This document shows, in pieces, positions 45,428-54,661 of a stretch of 64,000 nt of DNA. The notes below the pieces were generated by a model, which saw nothing but the letters and a program-made list of their open reading frames with translations, had not been told where the DNA came from and did no database searches. The first letter of the stretch is position 1, and each line of letters begins with the position of its first letter. The position numbers were made by a program, and so were the translations under genes. This DNA comes from Caulobacter sp. FWC26 (lineage in GTDB: Bacteria; Pseudomonadota; Alphaproteobacteria; Caulobacterales; Caulobacteraceae), in assembly GCF_002742645.2 (NCBI RefSeq), contig NZ_CP033875.1:4132001-4196000 (forward strand), in the 5' to 3' direction.

Positions 45428-47875
45428 TTAGAAGCGGGTCGTGATGCTGGCCTGAACCGTGCGCGGGAAGCCCACGGCGTAGGTCGGCGCGGAGCCGTTC
45501 TGCACGCCCGTGATGGTCACGGCGTTGTTCCGGCTGCTGATGCTGCCGAAGTAGTCCTCGTCGAACAGGTTCTTCACGTTCACTTGGACGTAGGTCTTCT
45601 CGGCGAACGGCAGGTCGTAGCGGACGCTGACGTTCGTGATCGTGTAGGCCGGCGTCTTTTCGTCGTTGACGTCGGTCGACCAACGCTCGCCGGTGTACTT
45701 CAGGTCCATCGACAGGCGCAGGGCCTCGGTGATGTTCCAGTCGAAGCCGCCGCCGAAGGTGTATTCCGGCGTTTCCACGATGAACTTGCCCTTGGTCGGA
45801 AGGACCCGGCCGTTGAGCGGGATGTCTGACTTCAGCTCGCTGTGGTTGTACGAGAACGAGCCGAAGACGCTGAGATACTCTTCCAGGCGCCACGACGCGT
45901 TGGCGTCCAGGCCGTAGCCCTTGGCGTCGCCGACGTTGCGGTCGACGAAGATGCCGAGGCTGTCGTCATAGGCGCTGACGATGCGGTTCTGGAACTTGTT
46001 GGTCCACAGAGCCACTTGAGCGACCACGTCCGGCGTCTGATAGCGGTAGCCGACGTCGAAGGCCTGGGTCGTTTCGGGTTGAACGCCCGGGTTCGTCACA
46101 GTGCCGTCGGCCAGACGCTTCACGGTGTAGAGGCTGTCCGTACGCGGAGCCGAGAGCGCTTCGGCGTAGCTGACATACACGTAGTTGTTCGGAGCCAGTT
46201 CGTAGTTCAGGCCGACGTTCGGCAGAACCTTGTCGTACTTCTTTTCCGCCGTGTACGGCTTGATGTACTGCGTCGACGAACCGGCGAAGGTCACGTTACC
46301 GTTGGCGAGCGTGGCGTTCGGGGTTTCGGTGGTGCAGCGCACGTTGCTCGAACCGTCCTGCGAGTAGCAGTACTGGTTCAGCTCACGCTTGAAGTTCTTG
46401 CTGACGACGCCGGCCGACAGGCGCAGCTTGTCGTCCATGAACTTGCCTTGGTACTCGAGGGCGACCTGGTTGAGGTTGGCCAGCGAGAAACGGTCGCGAC
46501 CGCGCAGGAAGCTGCCGTCGGCGCCGAACACCTTCTGACCGTTGCCATCCTTGCCACCAAACACGTTGGTGGTGGTGCCGTCGGCGTTCAGGGTGGTGTA
46601 CTCGCCCGTCTGACGGTGACGGCCGAAGTCGCCGGTGTAGGCGACGCGGACGCGATGCTGGTCGTTGATGTCCCAGATCAGCGACGAGGTCAGGCCGTAG
46701 CGACGGGTGTTGGTCACCGACGGGGTGAAGAAGGCCACGGTGTCGGCGGTGTCGCCGTCACCGTTCAGATCCTTGCCCGCCGCGCTGCTCGTGCCCTTCA
46801 CGCGGCCATCGGTTTCCGAGATCGTGCCGAGCTGGGGACCACCGTCGGCCAAGACGTACTGGAACGACGGGTCGAAGGTGAAGCGCAGGTTTTCGGTGAT
46901 GTGGTACAGGAACTGGCCACGGATGTTGCCGGTGTTCGACGGGTTGACCTGACGACCGTAGAAGTCGAAGCAGTTGCCCGGGATGGTCGGCGCCGACTCG
47001 GTGATCGTGGCCGTCGCGGCGTTCAGCGTGCGGTTCGTGCAGGTTTCCGTGTAGTCGAGATCGCGACCAAAGGCGCGGTACTCGGCCAGAGTCAGAGCGC
47101 GGAAGTTGTTGTTGCGGTTCTCGTTGTAGTGGAACGCCAGGCTGGCGAAGTCGCCATTGCCGAGGTTCTGGTACAGACGGGCGTTGAACTGCTTCTTCTC
47201 GAGGGTGCCCGGACCCTTGAACTTGTCGTACTTCTGGTACGAGCCGGCGACCCAGGCCTTGGTGCCGAACGGACCGAATTCGCCGCTGTTCACCACGCCG
47301 AACACGCGGCGGTAATTGTTCTCGCCGATCGAACCACGCAGCATGCCGCTGAAGTCCGAGGTCGGGGTCAGGGTGGTGTAGTTGATCGTACCACCGACGG
47401 CCGAGGCGGTCGGGCTGTCGACGTCGGTCGTACCCATGTTGACCGAGGCGCGGCTGATCAGTTCGCCGTCCAGCTGTTGGTTCGAATAGATGGCGTAGTT
47501 GCCGGTGTCGTTCAGCGGGATGCCGTCGAACGTCAGCGAGATGCGGTTGCCGTCAAAGCCACGCAGGCGGACGTTACCACCCGACGAGCCGTAGGGGTCG
47601 TTGTTGGTGAACGACAGACCCGGCGTCTGGTTCAGCGTGTCCAGGATCGTCTGGCCCGCAGGTTGCTTGTCGATGTATTCTTGGTTGATCGACGACTTCG
47701 ACTTCGGCGCGGTTTCGGCGATCAGACCGCTGACGGCCCGTTGACCCGAAGCGGTGACGACGACCTTGTCGACTTCCGTGGCCTGCGAGGCGGTCGACTG
47801 GGCCGAAGCGGCGCCGGCGAGCATCATGCCGCCAACCAGGGCGGTGGTCGCCAGGGCGAAATGTTTCATGTTCAT
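45428..47875 (-). CDS. TonB-dependent outer-membrane receptor, 815 residues
   Basis: Signal peptide MNMKHFALATTALVGGMMLAGAASAQ, then a TonB-box-like region (TEVDKVVVTAS), plug (TLNQTPGLSFTNNDPYGSS, NVRLRGFDGNRISLTFDGIPLNDTGNYAIY) and a 22-strand-type barrel ending PRTVQASITTRF. Loops contain a Ca-binding-like DLNGDGDTAD and a cysteine pair. The ligand is not apparent. GAGGGG lies at good distance before the ATG at 47875; other in-frame ATGs are at 47869 and 47896. Transcribed alone and ended by the hairpin at 45365-45400. Confidence 0.9.
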   Translation of the reverse strand: MNMKHFALATTALVGGMMLAGAASAQSTASQATEVDKVVVTASGQRAVSGLIAETAPKSKSSINQEYIDKQPAGQTILDTLNQTPGLSFTNNDPYGSSGGNVRLRGFDGNRISLTFDGIPLNDTGNYAIYSNQQLDGELISRASVNMGTTDVDSPTASAVGGTINYTTLTPTSDFSGMLRGSIGENNYRRVFGVVNSGEFGPFGTKAWVAGSYQKYDKFKGPGTLEKKQFNARLYQNLGNGDFASLAFHYNENRNNNFRALTLAEYRAFGRDLDYTETCTNRTLNAATATITESAPTIPGNCFDFYGRQVNPSNTGNIRGQFLYHITENLRFTFDPSFQYVLADGGPQLGTISETDGRVKGTSSAAGKDLNGDGDTADTVAFFTPSVTNTRRYGLTSSLIWDINDQHRVRVAYTGDFGRHRQTGEYTTLNADGTTTNVFGGKDGNGQKVFGADGSFLRGRDRFSLANLNQVALEYQGKFMDDKLRLSAGVVSKNFKRELNQYCYSQDGSSNVRCTTETPNATLANGNVTFAGSSTQYIKPYTAEKKYDKVLPNVGLNYELAPNNYVYVSYAEALSAPRTDSLYTVKRLADGTVTNPGVQPETTQAFDVGYRYQTPDVVAQVALWTNKFQNRIVSAYDDSLGIFVDRNVGDAKGYGLDANASWRLEEYLSVFGSFSYNHSELKSDIPLNGRVLPTKGKFIVETPEYTFGGGFDWNITEALRLSMDLKYTGERWSTDVNDEKTPAYTITNVSVRYDLPFAEKTYVQVNVKNLFDEDYFGSISSRNNAVTITGVQNGSAPTYAVGFPRTVQASITTRF

Positions 47876-48062
47876 CTGAAGGATCCCCTCATTCATCGAC
47901 ACGCTTGCGTTGGGTCGCACAGTTTCGTGCCTTTGCGGGCCGTTTATCGAAAGATTTAGAAGGTTTGGTGACGGAAAGGCCACGCCCGCCCGCAAAGTGT
48001 CACAAACGCCTCAAAACGCGGAAGAAGTGGTCAGATTTTTTTTACTTGGCTAATCAGGCGTC

Positions 48063-49640
48063 ATGCAGACCGCGCCTGACGCTTCGCCGCCTTCGAACGA
48101 GACCCGCGCCTGGCGGCTGACGCTGCTGATGGTCGGCGGGCTGACGATCGTGCGTCTGGCGGCCTTGTTCCTGACGCCATTGGAGCTCTACCCCGACGAG
48201 GCGCAGTACTGGCTGTGGTCGCGCGAGCTGGCCTTCGGCTATTTCTCCAAGCCGCCCATGATCGCCTGGCTGATCTGGTTGACCACGACGCTGGGTGGCG
48301 ACGCCGAGGCTTGGGTGCGACTCTCGGCCCCCCTCCTTCATGGCGCCACGGCGTTGGTCATCTACAGGCTCGCCCAGCGCCTCTACGGCGGATGGCCCGG
48401 ACTAGCGGCTGCGGCGATCTATAGCCTGATGCCAGGCGTGGTGCTGTCTTCGGGCCTGATGGCGACCGACGCGCCGTTACTGTTTTTCCTGTCCCTGACG
48501 ATCTGGGCCTACGTGGCGCTCCCGGACGCCAGCGCTGGACGTCGTGCGCCGGTCGCGGCCGGACTCGGCGCGGCGCTGGGCCTGGCGTTCCTGTCGAAAT
48601 ATGCAGCGATCTACGCGCTGGGCAGCATCGCCCTGCACTTTCTGGTCTCCAAGGACGCGCGGCGACGCTGGAGCCCGATGACAGCCGCCATTTTCTTGGC
48701 GGCTTTCGTCCTAGTCCTCGCGCCGAACCTCGCCTGGAACGCCAGCCACCAGTTTTCGACCGTCAAGCACACCGCCGCCAACGCCAACTGGAACGCCCAG
48801 CAACTCTTCAACTTCCGGGAACTGATCGAGTTCGTCGGCTCGCAGTTCGGCGTGTTCGGCCCCCTGCCCTTCGCCGTGCTGGCCGGCGGTGCGCTCTGGC
48901 TCGGCGTCAAGAAAAAGGTCGAGTCACCCGATCTGCTTCTGCTGTGCTTTGCGCTTCCGCCGCTGATCGTGGTGGCGGCCGAGGCGTTCGTCTCCCGCGC
49001 CAACGCCAACTGGGCTGGCGCGGCGTTCGTTGGCGGCTCGGTGCTCGTCGCCGGCTGGATGACCCGCTGGAACGCGCGCCGCTGGCTGCTCGGCGGCCTC
49101 GCTCTGCAGGCGCTGTTCGCCGCCTTCTTTGTGGTCTGCATGGTCAACCCGAAGGTCGCCGACGCCGTTGGCCTGTCGAACGGCTTCAAGCGCGTGCGGG
49201 GCTGGGATCAGACGGTCGCAGCCATCGTCGCCCGAACGCGGGAGGAGCAGGCCCTGCGAGGTCCGCTCAGCGCCGTGGCCATGGACGACCGCTTTGTCTA
49301 CAACGCCGCCGCCTACTATGGCCGCGACTATTTCGGCCAGCCCGGCGCGCCGCCGCTGCGGATGTGGGTGCACGAGGCCTATGCCCAGAACCAGGCCGAA
49401 ACCGAAGCCCCTCTCGACGCCGACTACGGTCGCCGCGCGCTGATCGTCAGCCTGGAAGGCGGCTACCGGCCTGAGATCGAGCAGGACTTCAAGGCGGTCT
49501 CCGGGCTGGAAATCGCGCGCGTCAGGCTGGACAAGACCCGGTCTCGGCGGATCGATCTCTTTATCGCCGAAGGCTTCGCGCCGCTGCCTCGCGACCCTGT
49601 CACCGGCCTGCCGCCTCCACCAAAGCGGAGCCAGCCTTAG
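48063..49640 (+). CDS. Membrane glycosyltransferase, GT39/ArnT-like (PMT_2 family)
   Basis: A 525-residue polytopic protein with about ten or more membrane spans. The first periplasmic loop has LYPDEAQYWLWSRELAFGYFSKPPM, whose acidic Asp is the catalytic-type residue of GT-C enzymes, followed by GLMATDAPLLFF. Such enzymes move sugars from polyprenyl-phosphate donors to lipid or protein acceptors in the envelope. The C-terminal third is a soluble periplasmic domain. Substrate and acceptor are unknown. The start is the ATG at 48063. A weak hairpin around the stop (49630-49647) may terminate it. Confidence 0.88.
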   Translation: MQTAPDASPPSNETRAWRLTLLMVGGLTIVRLAALFLTPLELYPDEAQYWLWSRELAFGYFSKPPMIAWLIWLTTTLGGDAEAWVRLSAPLLHGATALVIYRLAQRLYGGWPGLAAAAIYSLMPGVVLSSGLMATDAPLLFFLSLTIWAYVALPDASAGRRAPVAAGLGAALGLAFLSKYAAIYALGSIALHFLVSKDARRRWSPMTAAIFLAAFVLVLAPNLAWNASHQFSTVKHTAANANWNAQQLFNFRELIEFVGSQFGVFGPLPFAVLAGGALWLGVKKKVESPDLLLLCFALPPLIVVAAEAFVSRANANWAGAAFVGGSVLVAGWMTRWNARRWLLGGLALQALFAAFFVVCMVNPKVADAVGLSNGFKRVRGWDQTVAAIVARTREEQALRGPLSAVAMDDRFVYNAAAYYGRDYFGQPGAPPLRMWVHEAYAQNQAETEAPLDADYGRRALIVSLEGGYRPEIEQDFKAVSGLEIARVRLDKTRSRRIDLFIAEGFAPLPRDPVTGLPPPPKRSQP

Positions 49641-49721
49641 GGCTGGCGGCTTTCGAGGGATCACCGTCCTTTCGCTTCGCCAGTCACCAACGATGCTTTC
49701 TCCCGTCAAAGGGAGACATCC

Positions 49722-50711
49722 ATGCTTCGGCTTTTCGCATTTCTCTTCGTTCTGCTGGCGGCGGCTCCGGCCCTCGCCAAGCCGCTGGTCGTGATCCTCG
49801 CCGACCCACGAGGCGTCGAGACCACGGATCTGATCGCGCCATACGCGGTGCTCGCGGAGTCGGGGGCGGTCGAGGTCAAGATCGTCGCGCCCAGCCTGGC
49901 GCCCGTGCGACTGATGCCCGGCCGCGCTTGGGTGCGGCCTCAAACGACCTACGCCGATCTGCGCCGGCGTCCGGATGTGATTGTCGTTCCGTTCCTGATG
50001 CCGCCCTATGATCCGGCCCGCGACGCGTGGCTGCGCGAGCAGGCCCGGGCCGGCTCCCGGATCGTCTCGATCTGCGCAGGCGCGGAAACTCTGGCGCGGG
50101 CGGGGCTCTTGGATGGCCGGACCGCGACCACCCACTGGTACGAAATGAACCGTCTGGCCAAGGCTTTTCCCAAGGTCCGGTGGCGTCGTGACCAACGCTG
50201 GATCGTCGACGGCGCGGTGACCACGACGGCCGGCGTCACCGCCTCGATCCCGGCCAGCCTGGCGCTGCTCCGCGACCTGGCCGGCGAAGACGTCATGCGA
50301 ACCACGGCGGCGCGACTGAACCTGCCCCTGCCGGTCCAGCCCCACAACGGGGCGGCCTTCCGGGTGAACCGTGACGCGGCGCTGTCCGGACTATCGGGTT
50401 GGATGAACGCCTGGCGCGCGGAGAAGGTCTCGATCCGGATCGCCGACGGCTTTGATGATCTGGCCTTCGCCACGGCCCTCGACGCCTGGTCACGAACCAA
50501 CCGTTCCGAAGCGTTCGCCAGTCGGGACGCGACTTCGCGGCGAGGACTGACGATCATCGCGCCCGCGAAATCCCCGCGCGCCGACAGGGTCATCGATCCG
50601 CGCGACGGCGACCCGACGGCCACCCTCAACGCGATCGCCGCCGCCTATGGCAAGGCGACGGCGCGCTATGTGGCGCTCACCCTGGAGCACCCGTACTGGC
50701 TTGGTCAGTGA
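49722..50711 (+). CDS. Exported DJ-1/PfpI-superfamily protein
   Basis: A 329-residue protein with a signal peptide (MLRLFAFLFVLLAAAPALA). The class I glutamine-amidotransferase-like domain shows VVILADPRGVETTDLIAPYAVLAESG and the nucleophile-elbow Cys118 in IVSICAGAETLARAGLLDGRTATTHW. This resembles the ligand domain of GATase-fused AraC regulators, but the AraC DNA-binding domain is missing, and the protein is exported. The last 110 residues are unassigned. AAAGGGAG lies before the ATG at 49722. Its stop abuts the scoB stop without a gap. Confidence 0.82.
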   Translation: MLRLFAFLFVLLAAAPALAKPLVVILADPRGVETTDLIAPYAVLAESGAVEVKIVAPSLAPVRLMPGRAWVRPQTTYADLRRRPDVIVVPFLMPPYDPARDAWLREQARAGSRIVSICAGAETLARAGLLDGRTATTHWYEMNRLAKAFPKVRWRRDQRWIVDGAVTTTAGVTASIPASLALLRDLAGEDVMRTTAARLNLPLPVQPHNGAAFRVNRDAALSGLSGWMNAWRAEKVSIRIADGFDDLAFATALDAWSRTNRSEAFASRDATSRRGLTIIAPAKSPRADRVIDPRDGDPTATLNAIAAAYGKATARYVALTLEHPYWLGQ

Positions 50712-51353
50712 TTAGACCGCGACCTCGAAGGCGGCCTCGGTCTTGGCCTTGACCTCGTCGACCGTGACGCCGGGCGCGAGCTCGATCAGCTTCACCGGCG
50801 TCTTGCCGCGATTGATCTCGAACACGCCCAGTTCCGTGATCAGAAGGTCGACGACCCCGGCGCCAGTCAGGGGCAGCGTGCACTGCTTGAGCAGCTTGGG
50901 CGCGCCCGACTTCTCGCAATGGTCCATGACCACCACCACGCGCTTGACGCCGGCCACCAGGTCCATGGCCCCGCCCATGCCCTTGACCATCTTGCCGGGC
51001 ACCATCCAGTTGGCGAGGTCGCCGTTCTCCGCCACCTGCATGCCGCCCAGGATCGACAGGGCGATGTGGCCGCCGCGGATCATCGCGAAGCTGTCGGCCG
51101 AGGAGAAGTAGGAGCTGGAGTCCAGCTCGGTGATCGTCTGCTTGCCGGCGTTGATCAGATCGGCGTCCTCTTCGCCCTCATAGGGGAAGGGGCCCATGCC
51201 CAGCATGCCGTTCTCGCTCTGCAGCGTCACATGCATGCCTTCCGGGATGTAGTTGGCCACCAGCGTCGGGATGCCGATGCCGAGGTTCACGTAGAAGCCG
51301 TCCTGCAGCTCCTTGGCGGCGCGGGCCGCCATTTCATCGCGCGTCCAGGCCAT
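50712..51353 (-). CDS. scoB: 3-oxoacid CoA-transferase subunit B
   Basis: Catalytic subunit of a succinyl-CoA:3-ketoacid (or 3-oxoadipate) CoA-transferase, moving CoA between acids. The 213-residue protein has the active Glu47 in [13 protein letters not shown] and [26 protein letters not shown]. The ATG at 51353 overlaps the scoA stop (TAATG), so both subunits are made in step. Acetoacetate, 3-oxoadipate or another oxoacid is the plausible substrate; the sequence alone does not decide. Confidence 0.94.
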   Translation of the reverse strand: MAWTRDEMAARAAKELQDGFYVNLGIGIPTLVANYIPEGMHVTLQSENGMLGMGPFPYEGEEDADLINAGKQTITELDSSSYFSSADSFAMIRGGHIALSILGGMQVAENGDLANWMVPGKMVKGMGGAMDLVAGVKRVVVVMDHCEKSGAPKLLKQCTLPLTGAGVVDLLITELGVFEINRGKTPVKLIELAPGVTVDEVKAKTEAAFEVAV

Positions 51354-52063
51354 TACGCTTGTTCCTTCTGGCGAGTGGTCACGCGCTCGATACGCTTCTC
51401 GAACTTCGCGCCCTTGACGACATGGTCGACATAGATGCCGGGCGTATGGATGGCGTCCTTGTCGAGCTCGCCGATCGCGACCAGTTCCTCGACCTCGACG
51501 ACGGTCTTCTTACCGGCCGTGGCCATCATGGGATTGAAGTTCCGAGCGGTCTTTCGATAGATCAGGTTGCCTTCGGCGTCAGCCTTCCAGGCCTTCACGA
51601 TCGACAGGTCGGCGGTCAGGCCGCGCTCCATCACATACATCTCGCCGTCGAATTCGCGGGTTTCCTTGCCCTCGGCCACCAGAGTGCCGTAGCCGGTCCG
51701 CGTGAAGAAGGCGGGAATGCCCGCGCCGCCGGCGCGGATGCGCTCGGCCAGGGTGCCCTGCGGATTGAACTCCAGCTCGAGCTCGCCCGAGAGGTAGAGC
51801 TGTTCGAACAGCTTGTTCTCGCCGACATAGGACGAGACCATCTTCTTGATCTGGCGGTTCTCCAGCAGGATCCCCAGGCCAAAGCCGTCGACGCCGCAGT
51901 TGTTGGAGATGACCGTGAGGTCCTTGGTTCCCGCCTCGCGGATCGCCGCGATCAGGTTCTCCGGAATGCCGCAGAGGCCGAACCCGCCGGCCATGATGGT
52001 CATGCCGTCGAACAAAAGCCCGGCAAGGGCTTCGACGGCGTCCTTCTTCACCTTGTCGACCAT
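51353..52063 (-). CDS. scoA: 3-oxoacid CoA-transferase subunit A
   Basis: The 236-residue subunit A, with [19 protein letters not shown], the [22 protein letters not shown] block and the late [20 protein letters not shown] segment. Partner of ScoB. The ATG at 52063 is separated from the divergent kefF gene by a 108-bp region carrying several inverted repeats (52079-52150), a probable site of regulation. Confidence 0.94.
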   Translation of the reverse strand: MVDKVKKDAVEALAGLLFDGMTIMAGGFGLCGIPENLIAAIREAGTKDLTVISNNCGVDGFGLGILLENRQIKKMVSSYVGENKLFEQLYLSGELELEFNPQGTLAERIRAGGAGIPAFFTRTGYGTLVAEGKETREFDGEMYVMERGLTADLSIVKAWKADAEGNLIYRKTARNFNPMMATAGKKTVVEVEELVAIGELDKDAIHTPGIYVDHVVKGAKFEKRIERVTTRQKEQA

Positions 52064-52078
52064 GGTGTCTCCCTGTTC

Positions 52079-52150
52079 CCAGACTTATACGTCTGGCGCT
52101 GGGCCCAGCGTGTCGCCCGAGCTGCGAATAAATTCAACCCTTGATGAATT
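52079..52150. promoter_or_regulatory. Inverted repeats between divergent scoA and kefF
   Basis: Three palindromes lie in this short divergent control region: CCAGAC-N6-GTCTGG at 52079-52096, the perfect 14-bp CGCTGGGCCCAGCG at 52097-52110, and AATTCA-N8-TGAATT at 52131-52150. Their regulators are unknown. They are placed to act on scoA-scoB, on kefF-kefC, or both. Confidence 0.5.
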
Positions 52151-52171
52151 ATTTTCCCGAAGGGCTGCTTG

Positions 52172-52753
52172 ATGACCGACGCTAGCACCGGCGCCGTGAC
52201 GCCCGCCACCTCCGGAGTGCTGCTGGTGCTGGCGCACCCGGCGCTTGAACGGTCTCGCGCCAATCGCGCCCTGGCCAAGGCGGCGAAGGGCCACGCCGGC
52301 GTCACCTTCAAGGATCTGTACGAAACCTATCCCGACTTCGTGATCGATATCGAAGCCGAGCAGGCGGCGCTGAGGGCTCATCAGGTCGTGGCCTTGCAGT
52401 TCCCGCTCTATTGGTATTCCACCCCCGCGTTGCTGAAGGAGTGGCTGGATCTCGTCTGGCTGCACGGCTTCGCCTACGGCGAGGGCGGCGAGGCGCTTCG
52501 GGGCAAGACGCTCTTCATCGCCTGCACCACGGGCGCCAGCGCCAAGGCCTATCATGCGCATGGCTACAACCGCTTCTCCATGGACGAGTTCCTGCGCCCG
52601 CTGGAGCAGACCGCCCATCTGTGCGGCATGGTCTGGGAGACGCCGTTCGTCGTGCACGGCGCCTCGGTCAAGGACGATGCGGCCCTGAAGGCCGAGGCCG
52701 AGCGCTACCGAGCGCGGGTGGCTTCGCTGCTGCCGACGAAGACGGAGGCCTGA
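52172..52753 (+). CDS. kefF: KefF-type NAD(P)H:quinone oxidoreductase, ancillary to KefC
   Basis: A 193-residue flavodoxin-like protein with LLVLAHPALERSRANRAL, FPLYWYSTPALLKEWLDLVWLHGFAYG, and GYNRFSMDEFLRPLEQTAHLCGM, the KefF/MdaB pattern. In E. coli, KefF binds and activates the KefC potassium efflux system during electrophile stress. The ATG at 52172 is preceded by AAGGG. kefC starts three bases after its stop. Confidence 0.92.
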   Translation: MTDASTGAVTPATSGVLLVLAHPALERSRANRALAKAAKGHAGVTFKDLYETYPDFVIDIEAEQAALRAHQVVALQFPLYWYSTPALLKEWLDLVWLHGFAYGEGGEALRGKTLFIACTTGASAKAYHAHGYNRFSMDEFLRPLEQTAHLCGMVWETPFVVHGASVKDDAALKAEAERYRARVASLLPTKTEA

Positions 52754-52756
52754 GCT

Positions 52757-54658
52757 ATGGAAAACATCCTAACCCAGACTCTCGTCTATCTGGGCGCCGC
52801 CGTCGTCTCGGTGCCGATCGCCAAGCGGCTCGGGCTCGGATCGGTGCTGGGCTACCTGATCGCCGGCGTGGTGATCGGCCCCTTCGCCCTGTCGCTGGTC
52901 GGCGATCAAGCCGACGTGATGAAGTTCGCCGAGTTTGGCGTCGTGATCCTTCTGTTCCTGATCGGCCTCGAGGTTCAACCCTCCATGCTGTGGGACATGC
53001 GCAAGGCGATTTTCGGCCTCGGCGGCGCACAGGTGGTCGGCACGGCCCTGGCCATCGCGGCCGCGGCGCTGGCCCTGGGCCTGCCCTGGCAGACGGCGCT
53101 GGCCGTGGGGTTGGTGCTGGCCATGTCCTCCACCGCCATCGTCCTCCAGACCCTGGACGAAAAGGGCTTGCGGCAAGGACCGGTCGGGCGCGCGGCCTTC
53201 GGCGTTCTGCTGTTGCAAGACCTGGCCGTCATTCCGCTGTTCGCCCTCCTGCCCCTGCTGGCCATCGGCGCGCCGCAACACGCGGCGGAGGCCGGCGGCC
53301 ATGGCGCCAGCCTTGTCTCTCACCTGCCGGTCTGGGCTCAGACCCTTTCGGTGCTCGCCGCCGTCGCGGCCGTGGTCGGCGGCGGCCGCTATCTGGTGCG
53401 GCCGCTGTTCCGGTTCATCGCCAAGGCTCGCCTGCGCGAGATCTTCACCGCCTCGGCCCTGCTGATCGTCGTCGCGGTGGCCAGCCTGATGCAGACGGTG
53501 GGCCTTTCGCCGGCGCTGGGCGCCTTCCTGGCGGGCGTGGTGCTGGCCGAAAGCGAGTTCCGCCGCGAATTGGAAACCGACATCGAGCCGTTTCGGGGTC
53601 TGCTGCTGGGCCTCTTCTTCATGACCGTCGGCGCGGGCGTGGACCTGCCTCTGGTCGCTCACCAGCCTCTGACCTTGGCGGGCCTTGTCATCGGCCTGAT
53701 GCTGCTGAAGTTCTTGGTCATGTACGGCATCGCCAGGCTGTTCGGCGCGCCCAAGCGCGGCGCCCTGGCTGTCGCCACCGCTCTGGCCCAGGGCGGTGAG
53801 TTCGCCTTCGTGCTGCTGACCTTCACCGTCGGCGCGGGCGTGATCGGCGCGGAACTGGCCGCGTTGCTGACTGCCGCCATCGCGGTCTCGATGGCCCTGA
53901 CGCCGGTGGCCATGATCCTCTACGAGCGGGTGGCGGCCTTGATGGACGCGGCGATCCCCGACGTGACCCCCGACACCGGCGAGTTCGACGAAGGCGAGCC
54001 CGACATCATCATCGCCGGATTTGGCCGGTTCGGGCAGGTCACCGGCCGCCTGCTCGCGGCGAACGGTTTCAAGTCGACGGTCCTGGACAGCGATATCGAG
54101 CAGATCGAGTTGCTGCGCCGTTTCGGTCGCCGCGTACACTATGGCGACGCCACGCGGCTGGACCTGCTGCGCCAGGCGGGCGCAGACCGCGCGCGGATGC
54201 TGATCGTCGCGCTCGACGACCGGGAAAAGACCGTCGAACTGGTCGAGACCGCCCGCAAGGCGTTTCCCAACCTGACCATCCTGGCCCGCGCCTGGGACCG
54301 TCGCCACGCCTACGACCTTCTGTCGAACGGGGCCGACGCGGTGGAGCGCGAGACCTTCGAAGCCGCCCTGGCGCTCGGCTCGACCGCGTTGCAGAAATTG
54401 GGCTTCCGGGCCCATCGCGCCCATCGCGCCGCCGCCTTCTTCCGCCGCCATGATCGCCGGATGTTCGAGGAGCTGCGCCCGATGTGGGGCCAGGAGGAGG
54501 CCTATATCCTGGCCTCGCGCGACGCGGCCCAGACTATGGATCGGCTGCTCAACGCCGACCTTCACCGCATGCGCCCAGGCGACGGGGGCGGTGCCTGGGA
54601 CACCGCGAGCCTGGACGAGGAACTGCGCGAACGGGCGCAACGCGAAGGGGCCGACTGA
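52757..54658 (+). CDS. kefC: Glutathione-regulated potassium efflux antiporter (KefB/KefC type)
   Basis: A 633-residue K+/H+ antiporter: about twelve membrane spans (1-400) with GYLIAGVVIGPFALSLV, FGVVILLFLIGLEVQPSMLW, STAIVLQTLDEKG, LLLQDLAVIPLF and EFAFVLLTFTVG, then a cytosolic TrkA-N (RCK) domain beginning IIIAGFGRFGQVTGRLL near 417. The Kef Q-loop between them is DTGEFDEGEPD. Together with KefF it would acidify the cytoplasm to protect against reactive electrophiles. The ATG at 52757 follows GGAGG, overlapping the kefF end region. Converges with the next gene. Confidence 0.93.
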   Translation: MENILTQTLVYLGAAVVSVPIAKRLGLGSVLGYLIAGVVIGPFALSLVGDQADVMKFAEFGVVILLFLIGLEVQPSMLWDMRKAIFGLGGAQVVGTALAIAAAALALGLPWQTALAVGLVLAMSSTAIVLQTLDEKGLRQGPVGRAAFGVLLLQDLAVIPLFALLPLLAIGAPQHAAEAGGHGASLVSHLPVWAQTLSVLAAVAAVVGGGRYLVRPLFRFIAKARLREIFTASALLIVVAVASLMQTVGLSPALGAFLAGVVLAESEFRRELETDIEPFRGLLLGLFFMTVGAGVDLPLVAHQPLTLAGLVIGLMLLKFLVMYGIARLFGAPKRGALAVATALAQGGEFAFVLLTFTVGAGVIGAELAALLTAAIAVSMALTPVAMILYERVAALMDAAIPDVTPDTGEFDEGEPDIIIAGFGRFGQVTGRLLAANGFKSTVLDSDIEQIELLRRFGRRVHYGDATRLDLLRQAGADRARMLIVALDDREKTVELVETARKAFPNLTILARAWDRRHAYDLLSNGADAVERETFEAALALGSTALQKLGFRAHRAHRAAAFFRRHDRRMFEELRPMWGQEEAYILASRDAAQTMDRLLNADLHRMRPGDGGGAWDTASLDEELRERAQREGAD

Positions 54659-54661
54659 GCC

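Noticed and set aside
45842..47959. 705-codon plus-strand frame opposite the large TonB receptor
   Set aside because: Val/Arg-rich shadow of the receptor gene, with no domain or ribosome-binding site; the receptor has a signal peptide, plug and barrel.
52769..54640. 623-codon minus-strand frame opposite kefC
   Set aside because: Gln/Arg/His-rich shadow of a transporter gene, no recognisable protein.
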